Source of the DNA: Sclerurus mexicanus
Taxonomy: Eukaryota > Chordata > Aves > Passeriformes > Furnariidae
Direction: 5' to 3'
Length of the DNA: 64,000 nucleotides
Assembly (NCBI GenBank): GCA_013396755.1
Contig: VWZF01000449.1
Location: 592,070 to 656,069 of the forward strand
Both the position numbers and the translations under genes were made by a program. Below are positions 37,421-50,204 of the stretch, piece after piece. The notes beneath the pieces were generated by a model, which worked only from the letters and a program-made list of their open reading frames with translations, had not been told where the DNA came from and did no database searches. Position 1 is the first letter of the stretch. The number at the start of each line of letters is the position of its first letter.

Positions 37421-39384
37421 ACATAAACCAATTCAGTACTTCTTTCCAAAAGGAAGACCTCACCATCAACTGTGGTAGCAAATGTCCCTTGGTGCATTGG
37501 GAAGGAATGGTGAGGAAATCATGCATGCTCTCTATGTCTCTGCTAAGTTCATGCAGAAGGAACCAAAACCGTGTCTTTTAGCTCAGGTACCTCCACAATC
37601 AGAGAACATCTGCAGTAGAAATGCCTTTATTTATATAGTCTGAATGTACATACTAATTTTGGCTCCAACATAGAAAATTGCAAGAATAGTACATTCCTTC
37701 CTCTTTCAAGATTCAAAATACTAAATCCTAAAGGAATAAGAGATCTACCAGGCTTTTGGATAAGTTCTGAACATTTCCACATGAATGGAGGTAGACAAAT
37801 AACTCTCAGAAAGATTAAAGTCGCCAATGATATTTGAAAGTTTTACCCTGTGGCTGGAGCACATTTTGTATCCCGTATAAACACAGTCAACTGGGCGGCT
37901 TAGTTTCAGTGGGAAAAGGGAATGTGAAGGTGATAGCAACAATGGGCTATTTCACAGTTTGGAAATTCATCTGGCTTGTGCTTTGGATATGCATTCAAAT
38001 GTTCTAGGTTTGAAAATAACCAGCCTTCCCACCACACCAGTGTCACGTCCTCCCCCGTTTTTCAAAGCCTGTGTTATTTCCATAATGGTCTCTTGGGACT
38101 GACCATCCCAGCCTATGGCTCTGGTTACATTTTGGCTTTTGAGCCAGAAGTGTAACGATGCCTCCAGGTTGAGGGAGAATAGGCCTTGGGCATCTCCTGA
38201 GAGATGTGACCACTATATGCAATGAAGAGGCTGGGCTTGCTCACAAGTTCAGGGAGTTATCAGTGATGAGCCAGCACTGGGGTCAGGAAGAAATTTTCCT
38301 CCAGGGCAGATTGGCTTTGGTCCCTGAGGTTTTTTTGCCTTCCTCTGCAGCATCAATCACGACTGCTGGTCAGGGCTCTCTGGTCTCTCTCGGCCAGGTT
38401 GTTCAAGCAAGATGAAGGTGGCCTCTCGTGCCCTGCAGCTGGGGAGAAGGCAGCTTTTTATTCCCTCATAGTGAGCTAGCAAGTGTCTCTGCGCTTTTTT
38501 GTCTTCCTCTGCAGCACTGAGCATGGCCCCTTACCAGGCCTCCTCCGGGCCCTTGAGGCTCAGTTCTTGCCTGCTGCCCTTGTAATTCCCAGGCACCCCT
38601 TTTGGCCTGTGTCTCTCTGACTCTCATGCTCACTGCAAAGCTGGAGCAAGAGCGAGCTCTGCTCTGCACTTGGCTCCATTTCCCCAGGGGTTCTTGCTTG
38701 TGGCAAATAGCCTTGGAAGGCTTCCTTCCTTGTTTGGAAGGGCTCCAGGCTTGCTGCCCCATCCGGAGGTGCCATTTTTCAGCTCTCCCTGAGTGCAATA
38801 CAAGTGTGGGGCAGGCACAAGAGCTCTTTTCATGCATCCTTGGCCAAGAAACACGTCTTGTAAGGCAGTTAAGTGTGGTTGTCATAGATATGTGTCCTAT
38901 TTTGGATAATATCCCATGGTACCACACACCTCTTTGATTTCTTCTATTGTGTGTGATCAGTTCCAATCCTCACTCTTCACATTCTCACTCTTCAACAGGA
39001 AACAGGGACTGCTTGGCCTGTATTCCTGCCACTACTCTCTGTGGCCCTGTGGTTTTTCTTTGCCAGACTGCAAGGGGTGTTTTTTCAAGCTAAACTGAAG
39101 AATGCACCAGCCTGCTCCTGGCTGCATGTGTGCATTGTTTTAACACTTGTGAGCATCAACTCTGAAAGATTCAGAAAAAGAAAATAAAATTACATAAATT
39201 CAGGTATAAAAATAAAATACCATTATCACTTGTAATCTTTCTCATTTGTGTACTTGAACATGTTTTTGAATATGAAAAGACCCTGGTATTTCAGGCAAAT
39301 AACATTCTCATCATTACTCAAATCATGGTAACCATAGGGAATAGGATGGATGGGATGGAATAGGATGGGATGGGGTGGGATAGG
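37421..39384. other. Intergenic stretch with a possible ancient repeat
   Basis: 38.2-38.53 kb contains two copies of a CTTCCTCTGCAGCA-type core about 170 bp apart, preceded by GGTCAGGAAGAAATTTTCCT. I associate this arrangement with an old amniote interspersed repeat but cannot name it. The rest is unassigned. Confidence 0.4.
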
Positions 39385-39528
39385 ATAGAATAGAATAGAA
39401 TAGAATAGAATAGAATAGAATAGAATAGAATAGAATAGAATAGAATAGAATAGAATAGAATAGAATAGAATAGAATAGAATAGAATAGAATAGAATAGAA
39501 TAGAATAGAATAGAATAGAATAGAATAG
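39385..39528. repeat. (TAGAA)n pentanucleotide array
   Basis: Roughly 29 near-perfect units of 5 bp follow a degenerate GGGATGG-rich lead-in from about 39.34 kb. The array lacks stops on the minus strand and creates a spurious FYSIL-repeat open frame. Confidence 0.97.
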
Positions 39529-40374
39529 TTCTGCTATGTTATGCCCAGAGTTCTGCATGACAAGCTATGACACAGATCTGAGGGCTGCATGCAGGAGAGC
39601 AGCTCTCTGCAGTGCAAGTCCCAGGCTCATCCAGGAGACAGGGCAGAGACACCTACAGCATCACTTAGGAAGGGAATATTGGCTCCAGACTGAGCTGGAG
39701 CACTCCCCTGGGGCCCTTGGCAGGAGTGGGAGGTGGGAAGGGGAAGGCAACCTATGAACACACCCAGGCCAGAAGTAGCCTTGCACTTCTCATGTGCTCT
39801 CCTTTACACATTGGTGGTTGGGCACTTTGGAGACAGAATTTTGGGCTAGATGGGCCTCCACTCTGGTTGACTACTGTTGTTCTCTGGGTCTTGTGTTTTA
39901 ACACGTTTCCAAGGGAAATGGCTCAGGCATTCTTCAACTGAGTACAAAGAGAAACAAAAACCCACAGGGAAATGAACACATATTGCTCACATGAAATGGT
40001 CTGTAGCCATTTAGTTCTGAAGCACCTCATCCTCCAGACTGAGGGCTTGATCTTTGAGCCAAGATCTTTGGGCTCCTAGTTTCAGAGATACGGGGTTTTG
40101 CCATCCTATGGAAACCCAGCTAAACTAGATAAACACAGAAGACTTTCAAAAGACACAGTTCCAATGTGCTCTTTGCAAATGTATGCCAGTGGTCAAATGA
40201 TCTTGAGGTGATCCAAAGCTTTCATCCTGATCAGAAGGTACATGCCTCCTCCTCACAGTGACAGAGCCAATGTCCAAGTTGGGATATGATTGTCCATTCC
40301 ATCCCTGATAGTGCAGGGATAGGAAGAAATGTCATCAAAAATCTCTCCTGCATGCCCTGGAAGAAACACCAGGA
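39529..40374. other. Intergenic stretch
   Basis: I see no recognisable gene or repeat. Confidence 0.5.
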
Positions 40375-41577
40375 GTCAAATCAAATCAAATTGAATCAAA
40401 GAGCTGAGTTGGAAGGGATGATTAGGGCTGACTAAACTAAAAAGCATGGTATTAAGGGCATTGTCCAAATGCCTCTTAAACATTGACAGTCTTAACCACC
40501 CCTCTCAGAAGCCTGTCCAGTGTTTGATCACCCTCCAGGTAAACAAATATTTTCTTATCTCAAGTCTGAACCACCTCTGAGGGACACAGCTTTGAGCTGT
40601 TCCCACATGACCTGGCACTGGGTACTGGGGATAAGAGGGACCTTTTTACCCTTCCCCTCCTTCAGAAAGCTGTAGAGGGCAGTGAGGTTGCCCTTCAATC
40701 TGCTCTCCAAGCAAGAAAAACCCAGTGTCCTGAGCCGCTCCTCACAGGACATGCCTGCCAGCCCCTTCACCAGCTTTGTTGTCTTCCTCTGGATGCGTTC
40801 AAGGACTTTCACAACCTTTTGAAATTGTGGGGCCAGAACCACACATAATACTCAAGGTGAGGCCACACCAACACTAAATACAGCAGGATAATCCTGTCTT
40901 GTGAGTTGCTGGTGATGCCGTGTTTGCTGCATCCCAGGACACAGTTTGCCCTCTGGGCTGACTGGGCACTCACTGCTGACTGATACCGAGCCTGCTGCCA
41001 AACAACCCCAGAGCCCTTTCTGCAGGGCTGCCCTCCAGCCAATCCACTCCCAATTTAGACTTGTGCCTGGCATTACTCCTTCATAGATGCAGAATTTGGC
41101 ATTTATTCTTGTTCAATTTCATGCCGCTGATGTTTGCTCAATGCTCCAATCTATCTGGATCAGTTTGCTATCATCAGCAAACTTACTAATGGTGCTTTCA
41201 ACTCTTGCATCCAAATCACTGATAAATACACTGAATAGAACCGCACCTAGAGCTGATCCCTGAGGAATGACATTAGTGACTGGTCACCAGCCAGAAGTAG
41301 CTCCGTTCACTGCAACCCTTGAGCTCTGCTGTTCAGCCAGTTCTTCATCCAGGACACCATGAACCTGCTCATCCAACAGTTTGACAACTTGTCCCAAAGT
41401 ATTCTGTGTGGCACAATACCAAAAGCCTTACAAAGACCCAGAAAAACTACATTCACCACATTGCCTTCATCCACTAGGTAGATGACCTTACTATAAAAGG
41501 ATACTATATTAAACAGGACGACTTCTTATGAACCCACATTGACTGTGAGTAACTACTGCACTGTTCTTTAAATGTAG
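40375..41577 (-). mobile_element. CR1 LINE, longest copy in the window (about 1.2 kb)
   Basis: This is a reverse CR1. From left to right it shows the 3' region (GGAAGGGATGATTAGGGCTG, CCTCTTAAACATTGACAGTC), the conserved CTGAGCCGCTCCTCACAGGA core and, further 5' in the element, the region containing GATCCCTGAGGAATGAC and TACCAAAAGCCTTACAAAGA. Many frameshifts make it inactive. Confidence 0.85.
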
Positions 41578-41836
41578 TGATAGGACAAAGCGTAACTGTT
41601 TGAAATGGAAATAGATTTAGGTTAGATATGAGGAAGAAATTGGTCATGGTCAGGGTGGTAAGGCACTGGTACAGGTTGCCCAGAGGAGCTGTGGATGCCC
41701 CATCCCTGGCAGTGTTCAAGGCCAAGTTGGATGGGGCTCTAAGAACCTTGATCTAGTGGAAGGTGTCCTTGCCCATGACAGGGAACTAGATGAGCTTTAA
41801 GGTCCCTTCCAACCCAGGCCATTCTATGATTCTACT
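41578..41836 (+). mobile_element. CR1 3' end inserted opposite to the 40.4-kb CR1
   Basis: This sense-orientation CR1 starts GTGATAGGACAAAGCG and ends AGGTCCCTTCCAACCCAGGC then CATTCTATGATTCTACT. It interrupts or abuts the older reverse CR1 to its left. Confidence 0.88.
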
Positions 41837-42782
41837 ATATTGTACTATAGCCTCCCCTATGTTGTCTTTCTTTACTTCCCCATTAATTGAAGGAATTAAA
41901 TTCTCTGTATTTCTGGTAGAATTCCTTTTTACTGCCTTGTTTATTACAATTTCTTTGAAGCTTGTGCCCTCCTGAATTTACACACTCATGCTATTAATTT
42001 TTACATGCTTTGAGTCAGAAAGTTTTATTCTCACTTTTTATATGATTCCCTATTCACTTTCAAATCTCAAACAGTTACTGAGGCATTCTTCTCTGCTGCT
42101 TTTTCTCTACTTTTTCAGTTGTTATTACATTTTTTAAGTCACAGTCAATGCTTTGCCTGATTTTACCCAATGGTCAAGCAGTTCTCCATTGTCTTCTAGC
42201 TGCAGTTTCCCTTGCACTACTGTAATTTTCTAAATTTATTTTCTTTCAGGATTCTAATTTTATTGGTCATAATTTCAATGAGTTTCACCCTCTTGTAGAA
42301 AGAGTTTCTCCCATTAGACTGGGTCCTCTAGAGCATACCCTGTTCTGGTCTTTGTGTGCTGAAGACTGAACACCACTGTGGTTATTTTGCTTCTCTCTTC
42401 TTTTCTGAACTCAGAATCACACCATCACTTTGTGATAATTTTTATCCAAGTCACTCAAAAAAAAGAGACATTTTATTGCAATTAATTAGCACAACTGCAA
42501 GTTTTAACTCAGTGCTACAAGAGGTGTATTTCATTATTAAAAAACTACTCTCTGGTTTAAAGTTCCACAATTGCAGCAGCTTGAAAGCTGCTTAACAAAG
42601 TGTCACAAATGGCTTTTTTTTTTTCTTACATACTTTGTGCTAGCAAACCTTCCCACATGTGGCAAATCTATTTGAACAAGAAAGTGGTAAACAGGCTGTA
42701 CAAAATGAATCTTCAATATCTATGGCAGTCTTGGTTTTTTGCTATTGGCAGCCTCGATTTTGAAGAGAGTGGCTTTTTCACT
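41837..42782. other. RBFA 3' flank / 3'UTR region
   Basis: This is AT-rich sequence downstream of the RBFA stop. TTTTATTG-type motifs on the plus strand (for example near 42.47 kb) could be poly(A) signals for RBFA on the minus strand, but none is decisive. Confidence 0.4.
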
Positions 42783-43173
42783 TCATTTCAGTTTATTAGT
42801 AGGCTGACTTAAAGGTTTGCCGTCATCCATCTCCAATTCATTTACCTCTTCCTCTAATTCATCCTCCAACTCATAATCTGAGACTGATTCAATGTTATTA
42901 TCCCAGTAATCAGCTTTGTATCTGTCCATTAAGTATTTCTGTGGTGTAACGTCATCATCATTAAGATTCTTCGGTTTTCTCTTTTTCATTTTCTTCTGAA
43001 TCTTAGAAAGGTGCTGCTCCTGCTCTTCTGTCCACGGAATGCTTTCTGTATGTCTTGACACTTTCAGTCTTTTATAGTCCATTATCTGTTTATTCAGCAG
43101 TTCATGATCAATACCAAACAGATTAGACCGCAAGGGTGGATCTGAAGACTGAGTTGCTGAAGAGAACAGTTTA
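42783..43173 (-). CDS. RBFA: RBFA last coding exon
   Basis: The acceptor TTTTCCACAG precedes 43173 and the stop is TGA at 42783-42785. The exon carries the GIDHELLNKQIMDYKR motif, a basic run (KKMKKRKPK) and an acidic tail (ELEDELEEEVNELEMDD). Confidence 0.9.
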
Positions 43174-46100
43174 CTGTGGAAAAGCAAACAAATATTGGAG
43201 GGTTTTTTTCCCTGCATATATTTCAAGGTGTAATGCTAATTTTGACAACTTGAGTAACACAGAAATAAACTTGAGTTTTCTGTTTGACTTTATTAATTCC
43301 CTATATTCAGCACTGTGCTCCCTATGTTAAGAAGGAAGACACCACTCTACCGTGTGTCCAAGGACAGTCTGTGTATAAGCCTGTCAGCCTGTCAACAGAT
43401 TTAATGGGAGACAGCCACTAAAGCAACTACATTCCAGATGAAACTCCTTGTCTCTTGAAAAAGGTGTACACAGGTGAACACTGGACCTGGAAGCCCCAAG
43501 GAACTTAAGACTTCTCCCAGCTATTCAAGAAGTGAGAAGGAGCAGCCTGTGCCTGAAACACATCAGACCGATGTATGAATGACACCTTACGCTGGACTTC
43601 AGTATTTCCAGAAGACACAGAGGAAGATAATAGGTGCCCTGTGGGAAATCTGTCACAGCAATGATTTCCCATGGGTCGCTATTTCTGATTTGCACCTGAT
43701 GAACTGTCCTGTGAGGGGCTGAGGCACAGAAGGCATTTTTACCAGCAGACTGCAGCACACAAGGGCAAAGGCCACTGGCTTTGAGAGCAACAAGTCCACA
43801 AAATCACTATTCCAATAGACTGATTAGCCCTATCTCTCAATAGAAAAAAAAATCCCTCACAGAATAATGCTAAATTAATTTAGGGAGATTTGTCACTAAA
43901 TTTGTAACGCATGTATAACAAACCAAACTGTAACAGAAAAAAGTGGCCAAGCGGAGGAGTACTGGTAAATGCAGAGCTTTCATCCTCATGAGAAAACTAA
44001 CAGCAAGAAACAAATACTACTGCTGAAAACCATTTTTAAAAATTTGATTATAATAAACATATCAAATCTTGGAATCTTAGAAATTCTACATGTATTTCCT
44101 TCATAAAAATTAAGATATTAATACCAGACAAAGCACTGGATCTGCAAGTAACAAATCTGATGCCTCAGGTGCCTCTGAAAAAATACTACTTGTGACAATT
44201 CAGTTACAAGTGACAATTAAGTAATTCTCCACAGCTTAATACACCTTCCCTTAGTAGACCTTCCCCTCCCACATTTGCAAAGCTGTGGTCTGCAGAGAAG
44301 TACCTGTGCACAAGAACCAATGACAAAATAGCCTATGAAAATGTGCCTACACTAAAATACGGAAGTAAATCAGAACATACATAATAAGAAATATTTTCCC
44401 TTAATTTTAATAAATGGGTGTAACTTAGGTAAAGAGAGCTTAAGCCAAAAAATAAGATGCTGTCCTCTACATTTAATTTCTGGGATGATTACATACTAGT
44501 TTTGTCCTAAGATACTCTGTAGCCTCCTACGTTAACAAAAAATTAATTAAAAAAATCTTATCTCTTTAAAAGATGAGATACTTTTTTGGTAAGGTCTTCC
44601 AAACACTCTCTTCTGCTTTCTATTTCCTCATAACATCATTTGCTGAACTCTGAGGTAACAAAAACATACACGTCTACTTTCTGTCATGCCAAATGATACT
44701 CAATTTAAGTTGGCCAACAGAGATGAAAATGGGCACTTCTACAATTCTGATTCAAAAAGCCCCACCTTGAATCATTTTGAGGTATTTCTTCTTCTTCTGG
44801 AGGTCCAAAATCAGCAATTGCCAATAAGTCCTCAACCTGTAAACACATGAAAGTAACACATATTAAAGGTCCTGTATTAAATCTACTTTGTTCACACCTA
44901 CAAGAGTAACAGACAAGTACCTAACAGCAAATATTTTATCTTCTATATGTTTGGAATATTTAGCAAAACCATTTCAAAATATCCATTTCCACCATTTACA
45001 TGGAACTGCTTACTCTTCTTGCCTGGGAAGTTTGTATCAAATAGTGCAATGGACCCTGGGATTCCTATGAAGTTTTTTGCCTTGTACATTATAAACAACT
45101 GGCTAGGAGTTGTGTGATGTATAGGTTTTGGTTTATTTGTTCTTACTTCAGTCTTGCAAATCCTTTTTCATAACATCCTTACACTGAGATTTTTTCACCT
45201 CTTTCCCCTCTTTGCAAGTTTGCATTTCTTTTACTGGTAACTATGGAGTTCCCAACTCCCTTTTAACATGACACCTAATCAGTAAATCCTACAAATCTAG
45301 TATATTCAGTGCTTATAGACTGTACATAATTGTGAAAATATGCTCTTATTTGAAATTTTGCTTGCAAATTTCTTTACATTAATTCTCTTCCAATTCAATG
45401 TATTACTCTAGGAGTTTAATTGGATGGTCTTTCCTTGACTTCCAATACTTAAAAATTAGGTTCAACTATATTATTTCAAGCCCTGTTATTTGAATCTGTG
45501 GCTGACATAAATCGGATGAACTGCAAAGTGGGAGCTGATCCATCTAAGTGTCTCCCAGTGTTATTCCCTGATAATAGTGATATAAGAAAGGATTTCACTT
45601 GTCTTCTGGGAAACTCAGAATTTTTCTGACCACAGAAAGTTCAAGCAAGTCACTGCACTTCTAGAGTCTGAAGTTCTTGTTATCCTTTCTAGCCCTGCTC
45701 ACACAGATTGCAGGAGCCTATAAGTCACTAATAATAATTAATTGATTGCAATAGTAACATATCTAAGAATAAGGCACTTCAGGGCACAGAAATGTGAACT
45801 TTTCAACTTCATATCAACAGCTTGAGGAGATGTTTTTCATTAAATTCTACTTGTTGATGTCATGTTTCTCTTCTGGAAATCTCCCTATTTAAGAGATCTC
45901 GCTCCACAGTCCTAATGACAGCAAATTTCTAGGAAACATTATTATTCTAGCAATATTTCAACTATTTAAAACTACGACACCTTGACAGAAAAACTGAAAT
46001 AGTAAAGATAATTTTAAAAGTTAAGAAAAAAACGTAGGATGAGTAAGCTTACATTCCCTATGGAAAGATCTGCCCTTCCCTAAAAACATTTGGAAAAAGT

Positions 46101-49100
46101 CTGGGGGGTAAAAAAAAAACCAACCCAAAACAAAAACCCAAGTCACTGGTTAGATTCAATGAAATTTTAAAAACAAACAACATTTAAAATGTGGAAGACA
46201 GCTTCTCCAACCTCATTTCTATTATATACACCCAACAATCCTACACTATTCCTTAAAATGGTAATTTTTTTTTAGAATTTATTGGCCTAATGATACAACC
46301 TACAATTCTTTTACATTGCATATAAGCATCAATCTTACTGAAGATTGTTTGTTAAAGGGCTTTGGAACTTGAAAAGGAAAGGGTATAGAGAAAGACTGAT
46401 TTTGATATATAGATTGGCAGAGCAACCAAATGATCAGCTCTCTCCTAAGTCACTGTATTTGTACACTGAGTCAAAGATCTGAATTACCTCTTTTACAGCC
46501 GCAACTTCTTTGTCTTTTACAAATATTATTGGTGGCACATTTCCTAGAATCTGCTGACTCTTCAGAAGGTACCTGGCAAAAATACAGCATTCACCAGTAT
46601 GAGTACCAGTATAGCATCTCCAGGACAAGTAAAATGTGTTAGATTAATTCTAGCAGTACTGCACACTTAAGATATAGTTTGAAAAACTTACAGTCTGATG
46701 GGTAACTATTCAGGTTAATGCTAAGCAATACACCACTGCAGAATCCCAACTTTCAGTGCATAACATACAGAAACTACTAGTGTAGATCCCACTGAGTTTT
46801 AATGATATATTTTTCTCTATCTACATGCACAGGTCTTTCCCCCCTTCATTTGGTATGCTTATCCCCACTGCAGGGGTGAGAGAGTGGGGGATAGAGTCCT
46901 TAGAGCAGGGTAAGACAACTAGTCCTACATGCTAGCTGCAGAAAGCACTGACAGGGCTCCTTTTGCCTTCTTCCCAGCCATCAACCCTTCTCAAAGAGTG
47001 GAAGCTGTTGGGAGCAGAAGAGAGCATTGTGCTGGAGCAGGAATTACACAACCTAGGGAAACAGGGGGAAAGGAAAAGGCTTTACAAGTACACTCCTATG
47101 CCCCTTCCACATGGAGTAAAGTCCTGAACTTCCAATGGACTGGCTGGATATCAAGAAAAGAGGGAGAGACAAAAATCTCAATGATAACCTGAAAACTCAC
47201 TAGAACCTCTACTGAAAAATGGGTAAAAGCATCACTATATATGGTAGCATCCTGAAATAATTTTTTTTTTAATCCATATTTTGAAGAACTTCTGTAATGT
47301 CAGTAATTCCTTCTGGAGGTCCAAATTGTCCCTAGTGACCAGAATTGCCCAGTGAATCTTCAAGTAGATACTTGTAATTGCCAGTCCTATGTGCAGCATC
47401 CCATTCTGGCCTACTGTTGCACACAGCATATCCAGCTCACCACCTTTGGTGCACTGGAGTGAAACATCATCCACACCCTTCTTGCTTTCTGCTCATCCCA
47501 CTCCAGCCCTGGGAAAGCACAGAACCCAAATAAGCCAGCTGTGTTCCAGCAAGAGAATACATGGCTGGTCTGACAGAGCCACCCTTTCCTGTGAGGCTCA
47601 TCACAGGTGATGCTCTGACTCCAAGAGTCTAAAAACCTAAAGCATCCCAAAAGGTCAGATATAATTGTCAGAAATAGTTAAGAAATGGTACTAATCCATG
47701 GCTATGAATTTATGAAGCAGCCTGTTTATCCCAGAGCAATACCGTATACGTGGAGCGCTCTTCTGCAGAACACCTTCCACGTAACTTTCTTTCTCCATAG
47801 TAGCAGCAGGATTCCAGTACACACGACATGCTGAAAAGTTTGATGATAGGGACACCTATAAGAAGGCAAATATGTCTTTAGAATTATACACAGACACACA
47901 CACACAGTTCATGCACAACGAAGTTTCTGATGGATTGCAGAAAGCCTTAGTAGAAAATTTCTTCTGATAACAGAACTAATTATATCACACCAGAATCAGC
48001 TCAAGAGTAAATCAGGACTGATTACTCCCCACCACGTCCCAGTGTAGCACAAATACTAAGCAGTTATAAAATCTGTATTATATTTGGAAGAAGGCTGATT
48101 CTTTCCCTCTCTCATGTCATAACTTATTTAATTTACAGCAATGCTTCCTGAAAGTGCTTTGGCTTGCCCACACCAGCCACTGTTTGTACGTGTGGACATG
48201 CAATCCAAGTTAGACAAGCAACCCTCTAAGCCATAAAGAGATAGAAACATATGAAGGATACAGCACATATAGAGCCAAAAGACTCATCTTGGCTGTGTAA
48301 TTTTAATCATTTGCCTGAAGACAGAATGAATTCAGCTCGCAAAAACATATATTTCAGTCATAAATGACAAACCTTCAGTCATAGATGTGCTATCATGAGC
48401 AATTTTTTTTTCATGCTTCTAATATCAAAACTAAGTCTGTCAAGCTTTTAAGCCAAAAACTGGTATAGTTTATTCTTTATAGAACAGCAAACATGGAAGA
48501 TAAAAACTACAGATAACAAACAAGAATGTGGAGACTTAGTTCCTGAATCAGAGCTTTAACATCCCTTTCAAACCCACAAATTAGACTATTAGCTACAACT
48601 AGGTACAAATCCCAGTTCTTTCTCAAATCTTCCTTGACAATGACATTTTCTTAGGCTTGACTTTTTTTTAACTAAGCTCATCCCTCACTTAGGTCTTCTG
48701 CCTCTAATGTTGCTGGTGAGTGACACAGGAGGTAACAATCTCACAGAGCTGCAAGAAAAGACTTCTGGAAAGATACATTTATGTCAGTAAAACCAGACTC
48801 CTCATTATGAAAGGGCAAGGCAAAGATTTTATGGGTGAATAACAGAAAAAAAAAGTCATATCAGGAGAATCACCATTTAGTTGGCCTAAGCTGCATTTGC
48901 ACTGGAGTGGCAAAGGTCTATTAAGCCAGGTACAACAGTGGCAAAGTCTCCTGGTGTGTACTCCAGAGCCTGATCTCGCTGCACTCTGCCACATCAGAAG
49001 CAATGCAGTAAAACTCCCCCTGCACACACCACAACACGCAGGGGAGCTCCTCTGGCACACTATGCTGACCTCACAGTGTAGTCAGAGTGGCTGAACACAA

Positions 49101-49297
49101 GATGTAGCTTTTGCACTTGCCTTGCAGATTTCCAGCTTGAGATCATAAAATTCTTGACTGACTTCACAAGTAGTCACCATCTGTGACACAGCTTTATGAA
49201 TAAGACCGTTCAAGACTCTGCAGCGTATGTTATCTTCCTTCCGAGTTTTTGTCTGCTCATTGTTCATTAAGACATCCAACTTATTTGGTTTACACAT
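42783..49297 (-). CDS. RBFA: RBFA, mitochondrial ribosome-binding factor A (five exons, first exon missing)
   Basis: RBFA binds the immature mitochondrial small ribosomal subunit and assists 12S rRNA 3'-end maturation (family knowledge). Visible coding exons are 49121-49297, 47743-47855, 46488-46572, 44766-44836 and 42783-43173, whose phases join perfectly to give 278 residues and a TGA stop. Recognisable stretches are TRKEDNIRCRVLNGLIHKAV, VSQEFYDLKLEICK, FSACRVYWNP, ILGNVPPIIFVKD, LLAIADFGPPEEEE and GIDHELLNKQIMDYKR. These form the KH-like RbfA domain followed by a lysine-rich and then acidic C-terminal tail. Human RBFA is longer at the N-terminus, so an upstream exon with the mitochondrial targeting peptide is absent here. 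Adjacency to ADNP2 in the same direction supports orthology. Confidence 0.92.
44766..44836 (-). CDS. RBFA: RBFA exon with VEDLLAIADFGPPEEEE
   Basis: This 71-bp exon has acceptor TTTACAG and donor AAG|GTGGGG. It is phase 0 at its start and leaves two bases at its end, which match the first base of the last exon. Confidence 0.9.
46488..46572 (-). CDS. RBFA: RBFA exon with ILGNVPPIIFVKDKE
   Basis: This 85-bp exon has acceptor TTTTTGCCAG and donor GAG|GTAATT. It encodes the end of the KH-like domain. Confidence 0.9.
47743..47855 (-). CDS. RBFA: RBFA exon with VSLSSNFSACRVYWNP
   Basis: This 113-bp exon has acceptor CTTCTTATAG and donor CG|GTATTG. It is entered in phase 0 from the GC-donor exon and encodes the conserved core strand of the RbfA fold. 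Confidence 0.9.
49121..49297 (-). CDS. RBFA: RBFA first visible coding exon, with GC donor
   Basis: This 177-bp exon has acceptor TTTTTTTTTTAAG and donor AAG|GCAAGT, a GC rather than GT donor (GC at 49119-49120). The first codon happens to be ATG, but the family extends further N-terminally, so translation probably starts in an upstream exon. If the ATG were used, the targeting peptide would be missing. Confidence 0.87.
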
Positions 49298-50204
49298 CTT
49301 AAAAAAAAAACCACCAAACAACACATTAATCAGTAGTTACACACTTGTATTAGTCAACTATAAACAGCTTTGTGTACTCTACTAAGTATGCTCTTAAAAT
49401 GTCATTATTGCAGCTGTGATGACTTTATAAAGTCCTGTGTATCAAGTGTTTTAATAAAGAATACTTCTGTTCACAAAATATTTGACCTTTGTGCCTTACA
49501 ATCGAAGTTTCTTAAGTTTCTTTACTATTTTGTAGCAAGTTATACAGCACAATAAATCTGTTTTCTAAAATACAGCATATATTGACTGAAAAGAATTGCT
49601 TGTTTGAAAAACAAACAATTTTTTTTCACTAAACTTGTAGAAGTTTCAATCTGGATCAGTTCTCTGCTATGTACTCAAGAGTGTGCAAGAGAGCATTGAT
49701 GCTGATGTCGATGAAAGATCAATACAGAAGAGCAAACAGCCATGGGGAGCCAAATGGCTTCTCTGGATGGCACTTCTGGCATGTCACAATGAGACTGGAG
49801 CCCCAGTATCTGCTCACAAAATTCTGCTATTTCTCCATCAAAATATGCTTTTCCCAAGGTTAGAATCAATGGCAGAAACACAACTGCTCCTGGAACACAG
49901 TGCCTTAGGAGCTTGCACTTACCATTTTGGATCCCAGGGTAGGGCTGTCATACCAAAACTTCTTTCTTTCGGAAAAAGAAAAGGAAATCAGCTTCATCTT
50001 TCAGCAGCTCAGAGAAAAAAGATTCCCTCTGTAATTAAAATGCCACCTGCTTGTAGGCACACACCACCACACAGGTTTTCATGTACACAAGTAGAATTCC
50101 CCACAGCTGGGATGCAGGAGCAACACAATTTCATCCACAGCTGAAGCTGCACATAGACAGGGTGGGGAGGAGGGCGAAAGAACAACTCTAAGGTTTCTTT
50201 AGAG
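49298..50204 (-). other. RBFA: RBFA 5' intron region
   Basis: This lies between the first visible exon and the promoter-proximal CR1. I looked for the missing N-terminal exon (a lysine-rich targeting segment) and did not find it. Confidence 0.5.

Larger units (their letters stand above)
43174..49120 (-). other. RBFA: RBFA introns
   Basis: The four introns between the RBFA exons (43174-44765, 44837-46487, 46573-47742 and 47856-49120) are AT-rich. I see no transposon landmarks, only short runs such as CA near 47.89 kb. Confidence 0.7.

Noticed and set aside
38466..38966. 166-codon minus frame
   Set aside because: No recognisable domain, no splice context and an overlap with a possible old repeat; treated as chance.
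39226..39558. 110-codon minus frame rich in FYSIL repeats
   Set aside because: It is simply the translation of the (TAGAA)n array; five-base units without a stop give a false repeat protein.
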